DNA of 6,862 bases, from NCBI GenBank assembly GCA_018970625.1, contig JAGWVZ010000199.1:1-6862 (forward strand), read 5' to 3'. The notes under the pieces were generated by a model. It was not told where the DNA came from and ran no database searches. It saw only the letters and a program-made list of their open reading frames with translations. This document shows, in pieces, positions 1 to 5,304 of the stretch; the first letter of the stretch is position 1; each line of letters opens with the position of its first letter. Origin of the DNA: Myxococcales bacterium. GTDB lineage: Bacteria; Myxococcota; Bradymonadia; REDH01. The position numbers and the translations under genes were made by a program.

Positions 1-1
1 C

Positions 2-577
2 GAAGAGGTGCGGCCCGACGTTTATGCGCTCGCTTCAGCCTCTGCCAGCGATCTGGCACGTTCGTATGCACAGCTGGATGCATGGCAGGAGTCGCACCGT
101 GACGCCGTCAAGCGCACCCTTCTGACCCGCCTGACCCGTCTGGATGCAACCTCCCTGACCAGTCTGATCACGCTCGCGCTGGACCGAATGGGCTACCGGC
201 AGCAACAGAAGCACGAACCCGTCGGCGACGAGCTCGTGAACATTTCGTGCGTCGAGCCTCGCGCTCTCTCCAGCGTTCAGATCGCGGTCCGCGTGCTGCC
301 CCCCGGCCGCAAGGTCACGCGCGAACAGGTCATGTCAATGCGCGGAAGTCTCCACAACTACGGCGCCGCAGAAGGCGTAATCATCGCGGTTGGCGGCGTT
401 GAAGACCTCGCCCTGACCGAGACCCGGGTACCAAACCTGGCGACCATCACGCTGGTGGACTCGCAGACGCTGGTCGACCACCTGCTGCGTCACAGCGTGG
501 GTGTGCGCACTTTCACCGTCGATGTCCGCTGCATCGACGAGCCGCTCTTTCGGGACCTGGGCAACGAACAATCCTGA
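2..577 (+). CDS. Mrr-like restriction-endonuclease-fold protein, 5'-partial, probably not catalytic
   Basis: The frame is open from the left edge, so the gene probably begins upstream. A GTG at 8 is the first visible start codon but has no properly spaced ribosome binding site. Counting from that GTG, residues 46-63 resemble the first helix of the Mrr catalytic domain (ends in DRMGY). Residues 89-166 follow its core: a beta strand (VQIAVRVLPPG), a helix with MRGSLHNYGA, a strand GVIIAVGG, then LVDSQTLVDHLL and a terminal VGV. Active members carry an Asp and a Q-x-K pair on the core strands; here that strand reads AVRV and I find no Lys in the expected place, so nuclease activity is doubtful. 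The first 45 residues look helical. The stop overlaps the lipB start by one base, which suggests translational coupling. The fold assignment is from pattern recognition and moderately sure; the biological role is unknown. Confidence 0.6.
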   Translation, partial: EEVRPDVYALASASASDLARSYAQLDAWQESHRDAVKRTLLTRLTRLDATSLTSLITLALDRMGYRQQQKHEPVGDELVNISCVEPRALSSVQIAVRVLPPGRKVTREQVMSMRGSLHNYGAAEGVIIAVGGVEDLALTETRVPNLATITLVDSQTLVDHLLRHSVGVRTFTVDVRCIDEPLFRDLGNEQS

Positions 578-1248
578 TGGAAGCCACGCGCGGTCATCTC
601 ATCCATCGACATCTGGGTAGGATTGGCTGGCAGGAAGCCTTCCAGCTGCAGCTGGCCAACTGGCAGGCGCTGGTGGACGGCGGAGACCAACACGTGCTGC
701 TCACGCTGGAGCACGACCCCGTGGTCACGCTCGGTCGAAGGGCCGTTCGGGAACACCTGCTTCACGAGGAAGAGCTGCGCCGGCGCGGCGTGCTCATTGT
801 GGACGCGGATCGCGGCGGTGAGGTCACCTTCCACGGCCCCGGCCAGCTGGTGCTGTACCTGAATGTCGGTACCACACGCGCGCAGTTGGGCCCGGGTGAC
901 CTTGTGCGTAGTCTCGCCAACGCGATCGTGGAGGATGTCGCGCAGTTCGGAGTCGCAGCCAGCTACGATAGCGCTCACCCGGGCGTGTGGGTGAATCAGC
1001 GCAAACTGGCTGCCGTTGGAATGCGCATTACGCGTGGCGCATCGCTCCACGGCGCTGCGATCAATGTGTCGAACGACACCTCCATCTTCGACCTGTTTGT
1101 GCCCTGTGGCATGCCCGGTGCTCACGCTGCATCGCTGCATGAGCTGGGCGCCGTGCAAGAAACCATCGAGTCGGTAGCGCGTCGACTGGTTCCCACGGTC
1201 GCGCAAAAACTGAACCTCGAACTGAGAAGCTCGACCTTTGGAGCCTGA
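577..1248 (+). CDS. lipB: Octanoyl-[acyl carrier protein]:protein N-octanoyltransferase LipB
   Basis: Moves the octanoyl group from octanoyl-ACP to the lipoyl-domain lysine of 2-oxoacid dehydrogenase complexes and of glycine cleavage H protein. This is the first step of endogenous lipoate synthesis, in the cytoplasm, before LipA adds sulfur. At 223 residues it has normal family length. The conserved stretch RGGEVTFHGPGQLV lies at 79-92. The lysine of KLAAVG (K143) and the cysteine of VPCG (C177) are the expected catalytic Lys/Cys pair, and HGAAIN at 158-163 matches the third conserved block. The ATG overlaps the upstream stop as TGATG, and the Shine-Dalgarno is weak, so translation probably relies on coupling to the Mrr-like gene. 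lipA is not in the window. The gene ends 21 bases from the convergent tmk. Confidence 0.96.
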   Translation: MEATRGHLIHRHLGRIGWQEAFQLQLANWQALVDGGDQHVLLTLEHDPVVTLGRRAVREHLLHEEELRRRGVLIVDADRGGEVTFHGPGQLVLYLNVGTTRAQLGPGDLVRSLANAIVEDVAQFGVAASYDSAHPGVWVNQRKLAAVGMRITRGASLHGAAINVSNDTSIFDLFVPCGMPGAHAASLHELGAVQETIESVARRLVPTVAQKLNLELRSSTFGA

Positions 1249-1269
1249 AACGGCTTCTCGCCCTCCCCC

Positions 1270-1887
1270 TCACACAGACCTGCGCGACCTCGCCTCGTTC
1301 ACCGCATGCAGGATCGCCAGGTGAACAGCCTGAACGTCCTTTGTGCCGTCCACGCGGACCACCCCCGCTGGCCTGGCCGCGAGCGCCTCTTGCCATATCG
1401 CTTCCACGCGCTCCAGGTAGCCTTCCTGCTCAAAACGTTCGACCGCGAGACCCCTCGCCTGAATCCGCTGGCGACAAATCGTCGCGGGAACGTCCACAAA
1501 GACAGTAACATCGGCGAGGCGGGCGCGTCCGTTGATACTGTTGACCCAGTCCAGACCGCACTCGACCGACTGGTAGGCCAGCGACGAATGAACATAGCGG
1601 TCTGAGATCACAATGCCGCCCTGCGACAGGGTCGGTTCGACCGTGGCGGCGATGTGGTCAAGCCGGTCCGCCGCGAACCAGAGCGCAATGGTCTCAGCCG
1701 TTACGGGCGCTCCATCGGGCAAGTGAATGCGTCCGCGCAACACCTGTCGCAACAGCGTTCCGAGTGGACCATCGCTGGGCTCACGGGTCGTGACAACCTT
1801 CTGCCCGTCGACGCGTAGCGCGCGTGCGAGCAGCTCGCATTGCGTCGTCGTTCCGGCGCCGTCGAGACCTTCAAGAACGATAAACAC
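1270..1887 (-). CDS. tmk: Thymidylate (dTMP) kinase with Thr in place of the P-loop Lys
   Basis: Phosphorylates dTMP to dTDP with ATP, a step needed for dTTP and DNA synthesis in the cytoplasm. I place the start at GTG 1885-1887 because GGAG lies five bases before it and the protein then opens with FIVLEGLDGAG, as the family does; the frame stays open upstream, but those residues do not look like Tmk. The result is 205 residues, a normal length. Visible motifs are the P-loop at 7-14, TREPSDGPLG at 34-43 (the TREPGG block), FAADRLDH at 71-78, and the DRY motif at 96-98 within SDRYVHSSLAYQ. A basic lid-like segment occupies about 137-151. The oddity is the P-loop: it reads GLDGAGTTTQ, so the usual Walker A lysine at 13 is threonine. 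I believe similar forms occur in related bacteria. The gene follows the lipoprotein gene by 52 bases and is probably cotranscribed with it. Confidence 0.94.
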   Translation of the reverse strand: MFIVLEGLDGAGTTTQCELLARALRVDGQKVVTTREPSDGPLGTLLRQVLRGRIHLPDGAPVTAETIALWFAADRLDHIAATVEPTLSQGGIVISDRYVHSSLAYQSVECGLDWVNSINGRARLADVTVFVDVPATICRQRIQARGLAVERFEQEGYLERVEAIWQEALAARPAGVVRVDGTKDVQAVHLAILHAVNEARSRRSV

Positions 1888-1939
1888 AGATACTCCGGGG
1901 CAGTGGTAACATCTCGGCGATGAATGAGCCGAGTCTGTT

Positions 1940-2830
1940 CTAATTCGCAAGCAGCCCCTGCGCCCGCACGCGCACTTCGAGCGCTCGATGGCCGCTGGCC
2001 AGCGCTTGCAAGAAGGCTTCTGCGTCGACACCACCGATGCGATGGATGGCGGGCATTGCCGCGACGAGGAACGTATCGTCGACCTGTTCACAACGCAGAA
2101 TGGCCGGCCTTGCAGCAAGCTGGTCGCCTAGCACAGCGCTGGTACCGATCGCCGAAAGAGCAACCGAATCAGATGGATGTGCAATCAACGCTCTCACGGC
2201 TGGGATGGCTTGCGCGAGCTGGCGGCGTGCGGCTTCGCGCAAGGCAAGCTCCACGGTTCGTTCATCAGGCGTTTGCAGGGCGGCGGTCACGTCGACGTCT
2301 GTCGACTGTCTGAGGGCCAGATTGTCGGAAACGGCATCGGCGAAGTGCTCAAGGTCGTGACCCAGTGCGCGCTCGGGCTCCGCCATAAAACCAGCACGCT
2401 GATGTTCGTATGGGAGTTCCAGCTGCACTCGGACATTCGATGCCGGGTCGGAGCCTGCATCGCGCCACTCGCCAGCCCATGCGAGAACGACAATAATCGC
2501 GTCATTGTGGTGTTCATCGTTCACCACCGTCATCACCAGTTCATGCGTAACAGGGAGTGCCTGCTCTGCAGAGCCCCATGGAGCCTGTCCACGCAGGAGA
2601 CTCAGAAACATGGCGTCCAGTCTGGCCTGATCCGGTACCAGCGGCACAGGACTTCCGACGACCCGCAGATTGCCCACAAATGTGGCCGAACGAAAGGTGG
2701 TTGCGGTGGCTTCAGTCGTTCGTTCCGATGTCGGAGTTGCCTGACACGCGGCCACCCCGAACAGCAGCAGGCAAACAGGGAGAAACGAAAACAGGGCAGC
2801 TTGACGCCCTCGGGTGCTTCTGGTACTCAC
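1940..2830 (-). CDS. Predicted HEAT-repeat-containing lipoprotein of unknown function
   Basis: A 296-residue protein with a lipoprotein signal: basic residues near the N-terminus (R4, R7, R9), a hydrophobic stretch at about 11-28, and a lipobox VAAC with the lipidated cysteine at 29. The next residues are Gln-Ala-Thr, with no Asp at +2, which by the E. coli rule would favour the outer membrane. A Ser/Thr-rich linker (about 30-50) precedes an unrecognised domain (about 50-180). From about 190 to the end come paired Ala/Leu-rich helices with the spacing of HEAT or PBS-lyase-type repeats, which usually bind other proteins. The start is a GTG with GGAGG three bases upstream, a rather short spacing. 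The gene is divergent from rpsU and lies upstream of tmk on the same strand. The lipoprotein call is secure, the HEAT call moderately so, and no function is claimed. Confidence 0.82.
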   Translation of the reverse strand: MSTRSTRGRQAALFSFLPVCLLLFGVAACQATPTSERTTEATATTFRSATFVGNLRVVGSPVPLVPDQARLDAMFLSLLRGQAPWGSAEQALPVTHELVMTVVNDEHHNDAIIVVLAWAGEWRDAGSDPASNVRVQLELPYEHQRAGFMAEPERALGHDLEHFADAVSDNLALRQSTDVDVTAALQTPDERTVELALREAARRQLAQAIPAVRALIAHPSDSVALSAIGTSAVLGDQLAARPAILRCEQVDDTFLVAAMPAIHRIGGVDAEAFLQALASGHRALEVRVRAQGLLAN

Positions 2831-2928
2831 GCGCCTCCAGTGTCGAGCGCACTGACAGATGATTTGGAGTTTACTGATTCGCTTTCGGCGTCATTGCGGC
2901 GGCGTGGGGCGATTCTTGCCATTCCGCC

Positions 2929-2935
2929 AGGTGAT
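2929..2935 (+). promoter_or_regulatory. Strong Shine-Dalgarno deciding the rpsU start
   Basis: AGGTGAT is seven contiguous bases of the ideal complement to the 16S rRNA 3' end. It lies three bases before GTG 2939, with its AGG core at normal distance. It decides between GTG 2939 and the later TTG 2963, which has no good site before it. Confidence 0.7.
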
Positions 2936-2938
2936 TCC

Positions 2939-3169
2939 GTGAAAAACGTTCAGCGCAGTGAATTGGAGCTGGGACCCCTCGAGGTCAAGGTAGACGGAAG
3001 TGTTGATCGTGCTCTTGGTCGCCTGAAGCGGGCACTGGCCCGCGAAGGCGTGCTGAAGGATGTAAAAAATCGCCGGTTTTACGAGAAGCCCAGCGTCAAG
3101 GAAAAGCGCAAGCGCCGTGAGGCCGAGCGTCGTCGCCGCCGTGCACTTCGCGCACCATCGCCGCGCTAA
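2939..3169 (+). CDS. rpsU: Small ribosomal subunit protein S21 (bS21)
   Basis: A small basic protein of the 30S subunit that sits near the 3' end of 16S rRNA and helps initiation. With the GTG start it has 76 residues (E. coli has 71). Residues 14-52 align well with the family: LEVKVDGSVDRALGRLKRAL, then EGVLKDVKNRRFYEKPS, the last being the most conserved block. The C-terminal tail (53-76) is mostly Arg, Lys and Glu, as expected for rRNA contact. About ten residues before LGPLEVKV form a short N-terminal extension compared with many homologues; starting at TTG 2963 would remove most of it but lacks a ribosome binding site. The frame is open for a long way upstream, antisense to the lipoprotein gene, so automatic calling could give a falsely long protein. 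An intrinsic terminator follows, so the gene is probably monocistronic. Confidence 0.93.
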   Translation: MKNVQRSELELGPLEVKVDGSVDRALGRLKRALAREGVLKDVKNRRFYEKPSVKEKRKRREAERRRRRALRAPSPR

Positions 3170-3196
3170 CGTTACACAGTCCATCAGATGGATGCA

Positions 3197-3232
3197 GGCG
3201 TGTGCGCTCAGGTGTACGCGCCTTTTCTGTTT
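3197..3232 (+). terminator. Intrinsic terminator after rpsU
   Basis: GGCGTGTGCGC (3197-3207) pairs over eleven positions with GTGTACGCGCC (3212-3222), allowing three G-U pairs, around a TCAG loop. TTTTCTGTTT follows directly. It lies 27 bases after the rpsU stop. A small perfect palindrome, TCCATCAGATGGA (3180-3192), lies just before it. Confidence 0.82.
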
Positions 3233-3259
3233 CGTGGGTCCGGGTTTGCCGCGCATCGC

Positions 3260-3288
3260 TTGACCAACGCGACGCGAAGCACTTAAGC
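3260..3288 (+). promoter_or_regulatory. Possible sigma-70-type promoter for terC
   Basis: TTGACC (3260-3265) is a good -35 element, followed after 17 bases by TTAAGC (3283-3288), a poor -10 element. It lies after the rpsU terminator and would give a leader of about 65-70 bases. The call rests on one good hexamer and on position. Confidence 0.3.
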
Positions 3289-3300
3289 ACGCGCGCAGGT

Positions 3301-3323
3301 GGGCACATGTCGCGCATGCGCCC
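3301..3323 (+). promoter_or_regulatory. Hairpin in the terC leader
   Basis: GGGCACATG (3301-3309) pairs with CATGCGCCC (3315-3323) with one A-C mismatch and loop TCGCG. An outer GGT/ACC pairing across a small bulge would extend it to the T run at 3332-3336. This resembles an attenuator or a weak terminator just before the terC ribosome binding site. I could not recognise a known riboswitch in the leader. Confidence 0.4.
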
Positions 3324-3362
3324 ATCGCACCTTTTTCTACGCTCCTCGACCCGGAGACTCCC

Positions 3363-4469
3363 ATGTTCTTTCTAGCGGACGCCGCTGGCGCGGTATCCTC
3401 AGCAGCGTCCACACTCCCTCCGCTGGGCTTTCCAGTCGTGGACGTCGTCATCTTTGCGGCTGCAGTGTTCTTTTCGATCGCAGTCGACCTGTTCCTGCAC
3501 AAGGACTCCAAGGAAATCTCTCTCGGCAACGCGGCGATCTGGTCGGTATTCTGGATTGCGTTGTCCCTTGGCTATTACGCTTACATCTATTTCTTCCACG
3601 GGGATCATGGTCCCGCATACGCGAGCCTCTTCCTGGCAGGCTACGCGATGGAGAAGGTGCTGAGCATCGATAACCTGATGCTGTTCATGGCCGTCTTCTC
3701 GTACTTCAAGATTGAAGGGGCGCTACAGCATCGCATTCTGTACTGGGGCATTATCGGCGCCATCGTGTTCCGCGGTCTGTTCGTCGCGGCCGGGTCCTTG
3801 CTGCTCTACTTCGCGGGCTGGGCCGACCTGTTATTCGGCCTGTTCGTTATCTGGTCGGGCATTGCAATGCTGAAGGAAGCCCTGAAGCCAGAGGAAGACG
3901 ACGATGAGGAAGAGGACTATAACGAGTACCAGATTGTGAAGATTGCCCGGAAGTTCTTCCCGGTGTTTCCGCGCCTGGACGGTAACCACTTCTTCATTTC
4001 GCGTCATCGTGCACAGGATCTGGCCGACCCCGAGACGGCCGCTTCTTTTCCAGCCAATGCAGTCACCTTCATGACGCCAGCGTTTGTATGCCTGCTGGTG
4101 ATTGAAGCATCCGACATTCTCTTTGCGTTTGACTCGGTGCCGGCCGTTATCGCGATTTCACGCGAGCCGCTGATTGTCTACGCGTCCATGATCTTTGCCA
4201 TTCTGGGACTGCGTTCGCTCTACTTCGTGCTGGCTGCTTTGACGAAGTATCTGGTGCACCTGGATAAAGCGGTCATCGGTCTGTTGTTCTTTATCGGCTT
4301 CAAGATGCTGGTTCATGCGTTCGTGAAGCTGGGAGAAAAGTTCAACATGAACGTCGACTTCCTGCACCAGCTTGAAATATCGCCGAACATGAGCCTGCTC
4401 GTCATTCTCGTGGTGCTGACGCTCGGCGTGATTGCGTCCGCGGTATTCCCTGCCAAGAAAGAAGCGTAA
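3363..4469 (+). CDS. TerC/Alx-family integral membrane protein
   Basis: A 368-residue inner-membrane protein of the TerC family. Characterised members such as E. coli Alx and Bacillus MeeF/MeeY take part in manganese export, metalation of secreted enzymes or alkaline and tellurite stress; which applies here is not visible. Hydrophobic segments lie near 23-45, 57-78, 85-113, 126-150, 153-171, 235-266, 270-292, 302-322 and 343-363. The two signature blocks are present: EKVLSIDNLMLF at 97-108 and EASDILFAFDSVPAV at 248-262, whose acidic residues inside the membrane are the likely metal ligands. A very acidic loop (EEDDDEEED, 177-185) comes before the conserved FFPVF segment. The ATG has GGAG six bases upstream. 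The gene stands alone between the rpsU terminator and a terminator at 4558. The tellurite name of the family should not be taken as a phenotype. Confidence 0.92.
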   Translation: MFFLADAAGAVSSAASTLPPLGFPVVDVVIFAAAVFFSIAVDLFLHKDSKEISLGNAAIWSVFWIALSLGYYAYIYFFHGDHGPAYASLFLAGYAMEKVLSIDNLMLFMAVFSYFKIEGALQHRILYWGIIGAIVFRGLFVAAGSLLLYFAGWADLLFGLFVIWSGIAMLKEALKPEEDDDEEEDYNEYQIVKIARKFFPVFPRLDGNHFFISRHRAQDLADPETAASFPANAVTFMTPAFVCLLVIEASDILFAFDSVPAVIAISREPLIVYASMIFAILGLRSLYFVLAALTKYLVHLDKAVIGLLFFIGFKMLVHAFVKLGEKFNMNVDFLHQLEISPNMSLLVILVVLTLGVIASAVFPAKKEA

Positions 4470-4502
4470 CGTCATCGCGCTGAGAATTTAACCAGATCAG
4501 GC

Positions 4503-4517
4503 ACCAGCTGCGCTGGT
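4503..4517. repeat. Small inverted repeat after terC
   Basis: ACCAGC and GCTGGT form a perfect 6-bp stem with a three-base loop (TGC). No T run follows on either strand, so it is not a terminator by itself. It is the first of three hairpins between terC and the tRNA cluster. Confidence 0.5.
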
Positions 4518-4520
4518 TCA

Positions 4521-4539
4521 GCGGCAATGTGTGTGCCGC
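4521..4539. repeat. Second inverted repeat after terC
   Basis: GCGGCA (4521-4526) and TGCCGC (4534-4539) form a perfect 6-bp stem around a seven-base loop. No T run follows. It would lie in the terC 3' untranslated RNA, or beyond the terminator of the tRNA transcript. Confidence 0.5.
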
Positions 4540-4557
4540 GCGGCGACGCAAAAGCAG

Positions 4558-4591
4558 AAAAGCCCACTGGGAATCCCCAGCGGGCTTTTTT
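4558..4591. terminator. Bidirectional intrinsic terminator between terC and the tRNA genes
   Basis: AGCCCACTGGG (4561-4571) pairs with CCCAGCGGGCT (4576-4586) with one A-C mismatch and loop AATC. It is followed by TTTTT on the plus strand. Read on the minus strand the same stem is followed by TTTT, CTGC and TTTT. It can therefore end terC transcripts from the left and the tRNA transcript from the right, which fits the convergent arrangement. Confidence 0.85.
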
Positions 4592-4592
4592 A

Positions 4593-4665
4593 TGACTCGT
4601 ACGGGATTCGAACCCGTGTATTCACCTTGAAAGGGTGATGTCCTAGGCCTCTAGACGAACGAGTC
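4593..4665 (-). tRNA. tRNA-Glu (anticodon TTC), distal copy
   Basis: On the minus strand the acceptor stem is GACTCGT/ACGAGTC (7 bp). The D-arm begins GTCTAGAGG, very like E. coli tRNA-Glu. The anticodon loop CTTTCAA carries TTC in a TCACC/GGTGA stem. The T-arm is CGGG-TTCGAAT-CCCG. The discriminator base is A and the CCA end is not encoded. It is the last gene of the minus-strand tRNA cluster, just before the bidirectional terminator. Confidence 0.97.
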
Positions 4666-4695
4666 GGAAGAAGACGGCACGACACAACGAAGGAG

Positions 4696-4768
4696 TGACT
4701 CGTACGGGATTCGAACCCGTGTATTCACCTTGAAAGGGTGATGTCCTAGGCCTCTAGACGAACGAGTC
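4696..4768 (-). tRNA. tRNA-Glu (anticodon TTC), proximal copy
   Basis: Identical over all 73 bases to the copy at 4593-4665, including anticodon TTC and the A discriminator, with no encoded CCA. The flanks differ, so the duplicated unit is the gene itself. Thirty bases separate it from the distal copy, and 18 from tRNA-Lys upstream in transcription. Confidence 0.97.
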
Positions 4769-4786
4769 AGGCCGATAAATTTTCAG

Positions 4787-4859
4787 TGGGTCGTGCAGGG
4801 ATCGAACCTGCGACCAATGGATTAAAAGTCCACTGCTCTACCGGCTGAGCTAACGACCC
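4787..4859 (-). tRNA. tRNA-Lys (anticodon TTT)
   Basis: On the minus strand the acceptor stem is GGGTCGT/ACGACCC. The D-arm starts TAGCTCAG, the anticodon loop CTTTTAA carries TTT in a GTGGA/TCCAT stem, and the T-arm reads CAGG-TTCGATC-CCTG with one non-standard base near the loop end. Discriminator A, no encoded CCA. It closely resembles E. coli tRNA-Lys and is the first gene of the Lys-Glu-Glu cluster. Confidence 0.97.
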
Positions 4860-4864
4860 AGTCA

Positions 4865-4890
4865 GCGTGGGCGGTGAACCTAACCCACGC
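4865..4890. repeat. Inverted repeat upstream of tRNA-Lys
   Basis: GCGTGGG (4865-4871) and CCCACGC (4884-4890) are perfect 7-bp complements around a 12-base loop, overlapping the proposed -10 element of the tRNA promoter. It could be an operator-like dyad or chance in GC-rich DNA. Confidence 0.4.
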
Positions 4891-4906
4891 GCACAACGGC
4901 AGGCAA
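4877..4906 (-). promoter_or_regulatory. Possible promoter of the tRNA-Lys-Glu-Glu cluster
   Basis: On the minus strand TTGCCT (4901-4906) and TAGGTT (4877-4882) are 18 bases apart. The predicted start would be about ten bases before tRNA-Lys. The bases after the -10 element are GC-rich (CACCGCCCAC), like the discriminators of stable-RNA promoters under stringent control. Neither hexamer is strong. Confidence 0.35.
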
Positions 4907-4942
4907 GTACTTTATTGCCGGAGCGACAAGATTTTCGCAGGA

Positions 4943-4972
4943 TTGACGATCGAGGCATAGGGGGCATACAAG
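4943..4972 (+). promoter_or_regulatory. Probable promoter of the zapA operon
   Basis: TTGACG (4943-4948) matches five of six -35 bases, and TACAAG (4967-4972) matches four of six -10 bases, 18 bases apart. It lies 44 bases upstream of the zapA start and points into the operon, away from the divergent tRNA genes. Confidence 0.5.
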
Positions 4973-5016
4973 CAGGCGGGCCGCTGGTTGCGGTCGCCTG
5001 AGGCCGAGGAGTACCT

Positions 5017-5304
5017 ATGACAGCCGTTCGCTCGCTCACCCTGACGGTGGGTGGACAGTCACTGAATGTTCGCACCGATACCCCGGACGAAGTACTGGAG
5101 GATTGCAGAGCCATGGTCGAGGCTCGCATCGCGCATGTTGGCGGAGGAACCATGAGCGGGTCCGACGCACGAGTGCTTCTGCTGGTGGCTATGTCGCTCG
5201 CCGAAGAGGTCCGCCGGGAGAGGCAGACGCTGGCGACGCTTTCGGGGCGATTGCGCGAACGCGCCGACAGTGCGTTGCGCGATTTGGATAGCCAGGCCTT
5301 GTGA
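5017..5304 (+). CDS. zapA: Cell division protein ZapA
   Basis: A small cytoplasmic protein that binds FtsZ and bundles its filaments, stabilising the Z-ring. At 95 residues it has family length. Residues 5-20 form the N-terminal beta hairpin (RSLTLTVGGQSLNVRT, the family's V-x-I-x-G-x-x-Y/L pattern). About 23-41 is the first helix (DEVLEDCRAMVEARIAHV), and about 49-92 the long coiled-coil helix (DARVLLLVAMSLAEEVRRE and onward) used for dimer and tetramer assembly. The ATG has GAGGAG five bases upstream, the best ribosome binding site of this operon. The stop overlaps the next start as GTGA. It is short and weakly conserved in sequence, so the call also leans on its place before the folate cyclo-ligase gene, a neighbour of zapA in many proteobacteria. 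Confidence 0.88.
   Translation: MTAVRSLTLTVGGQSLNVRTDTPDEVLEDCRAMVEARIAHVGGGTMSGSDARVLLLVAMSLAEEVRRERQTLATLSGRLRERADSALRDLDSQAL

Noticed and set aside
2..577. Restriction-modification or other defence island
   Set aside because: The Mrr-like gene stands beside lipB with no methylase, specificity subunit, integrase or repeat nearby, and its catalytic motif seems lost.
490..1206. 238-residue minus-strand open frame opposite lipB
   Set aside because: It mirrors lipB, whose catalytic motifs are intact. No ribosome binding site or recognisable domain was seen.
1224..1259. Inverted repeat GAGAAGC/GCTTCTC across the end of lipB as a terminator for lipB or tmk
   Set aside because: The 7-bp stem has a 22-base loop, competes with a smaller internal stem and has no T run on either side, so an intrinsic terminator is not supported.
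1888..2118. N-terminal extension of thymidylate kinase by 77 residues
   Set aside because: The open frame continues upstream, but it overlaps the lipoprotein gene and lacks family similarity, while GTG 1887 has a well-placed GGAG and gives the normal Tmk length.
3232..3362. yybP-ykoY manganese riboswitch before terC
   Set aside because: The family often has one, but I could not find its conserved loop sequences here; only a simple hairpin is supported.
2891..3529. 212-residue minus-strand open frame across rpsU and the start of terC
   Set aside because: It crosses a terminator and two well-supported genes on the other strand and has no family resemblance.
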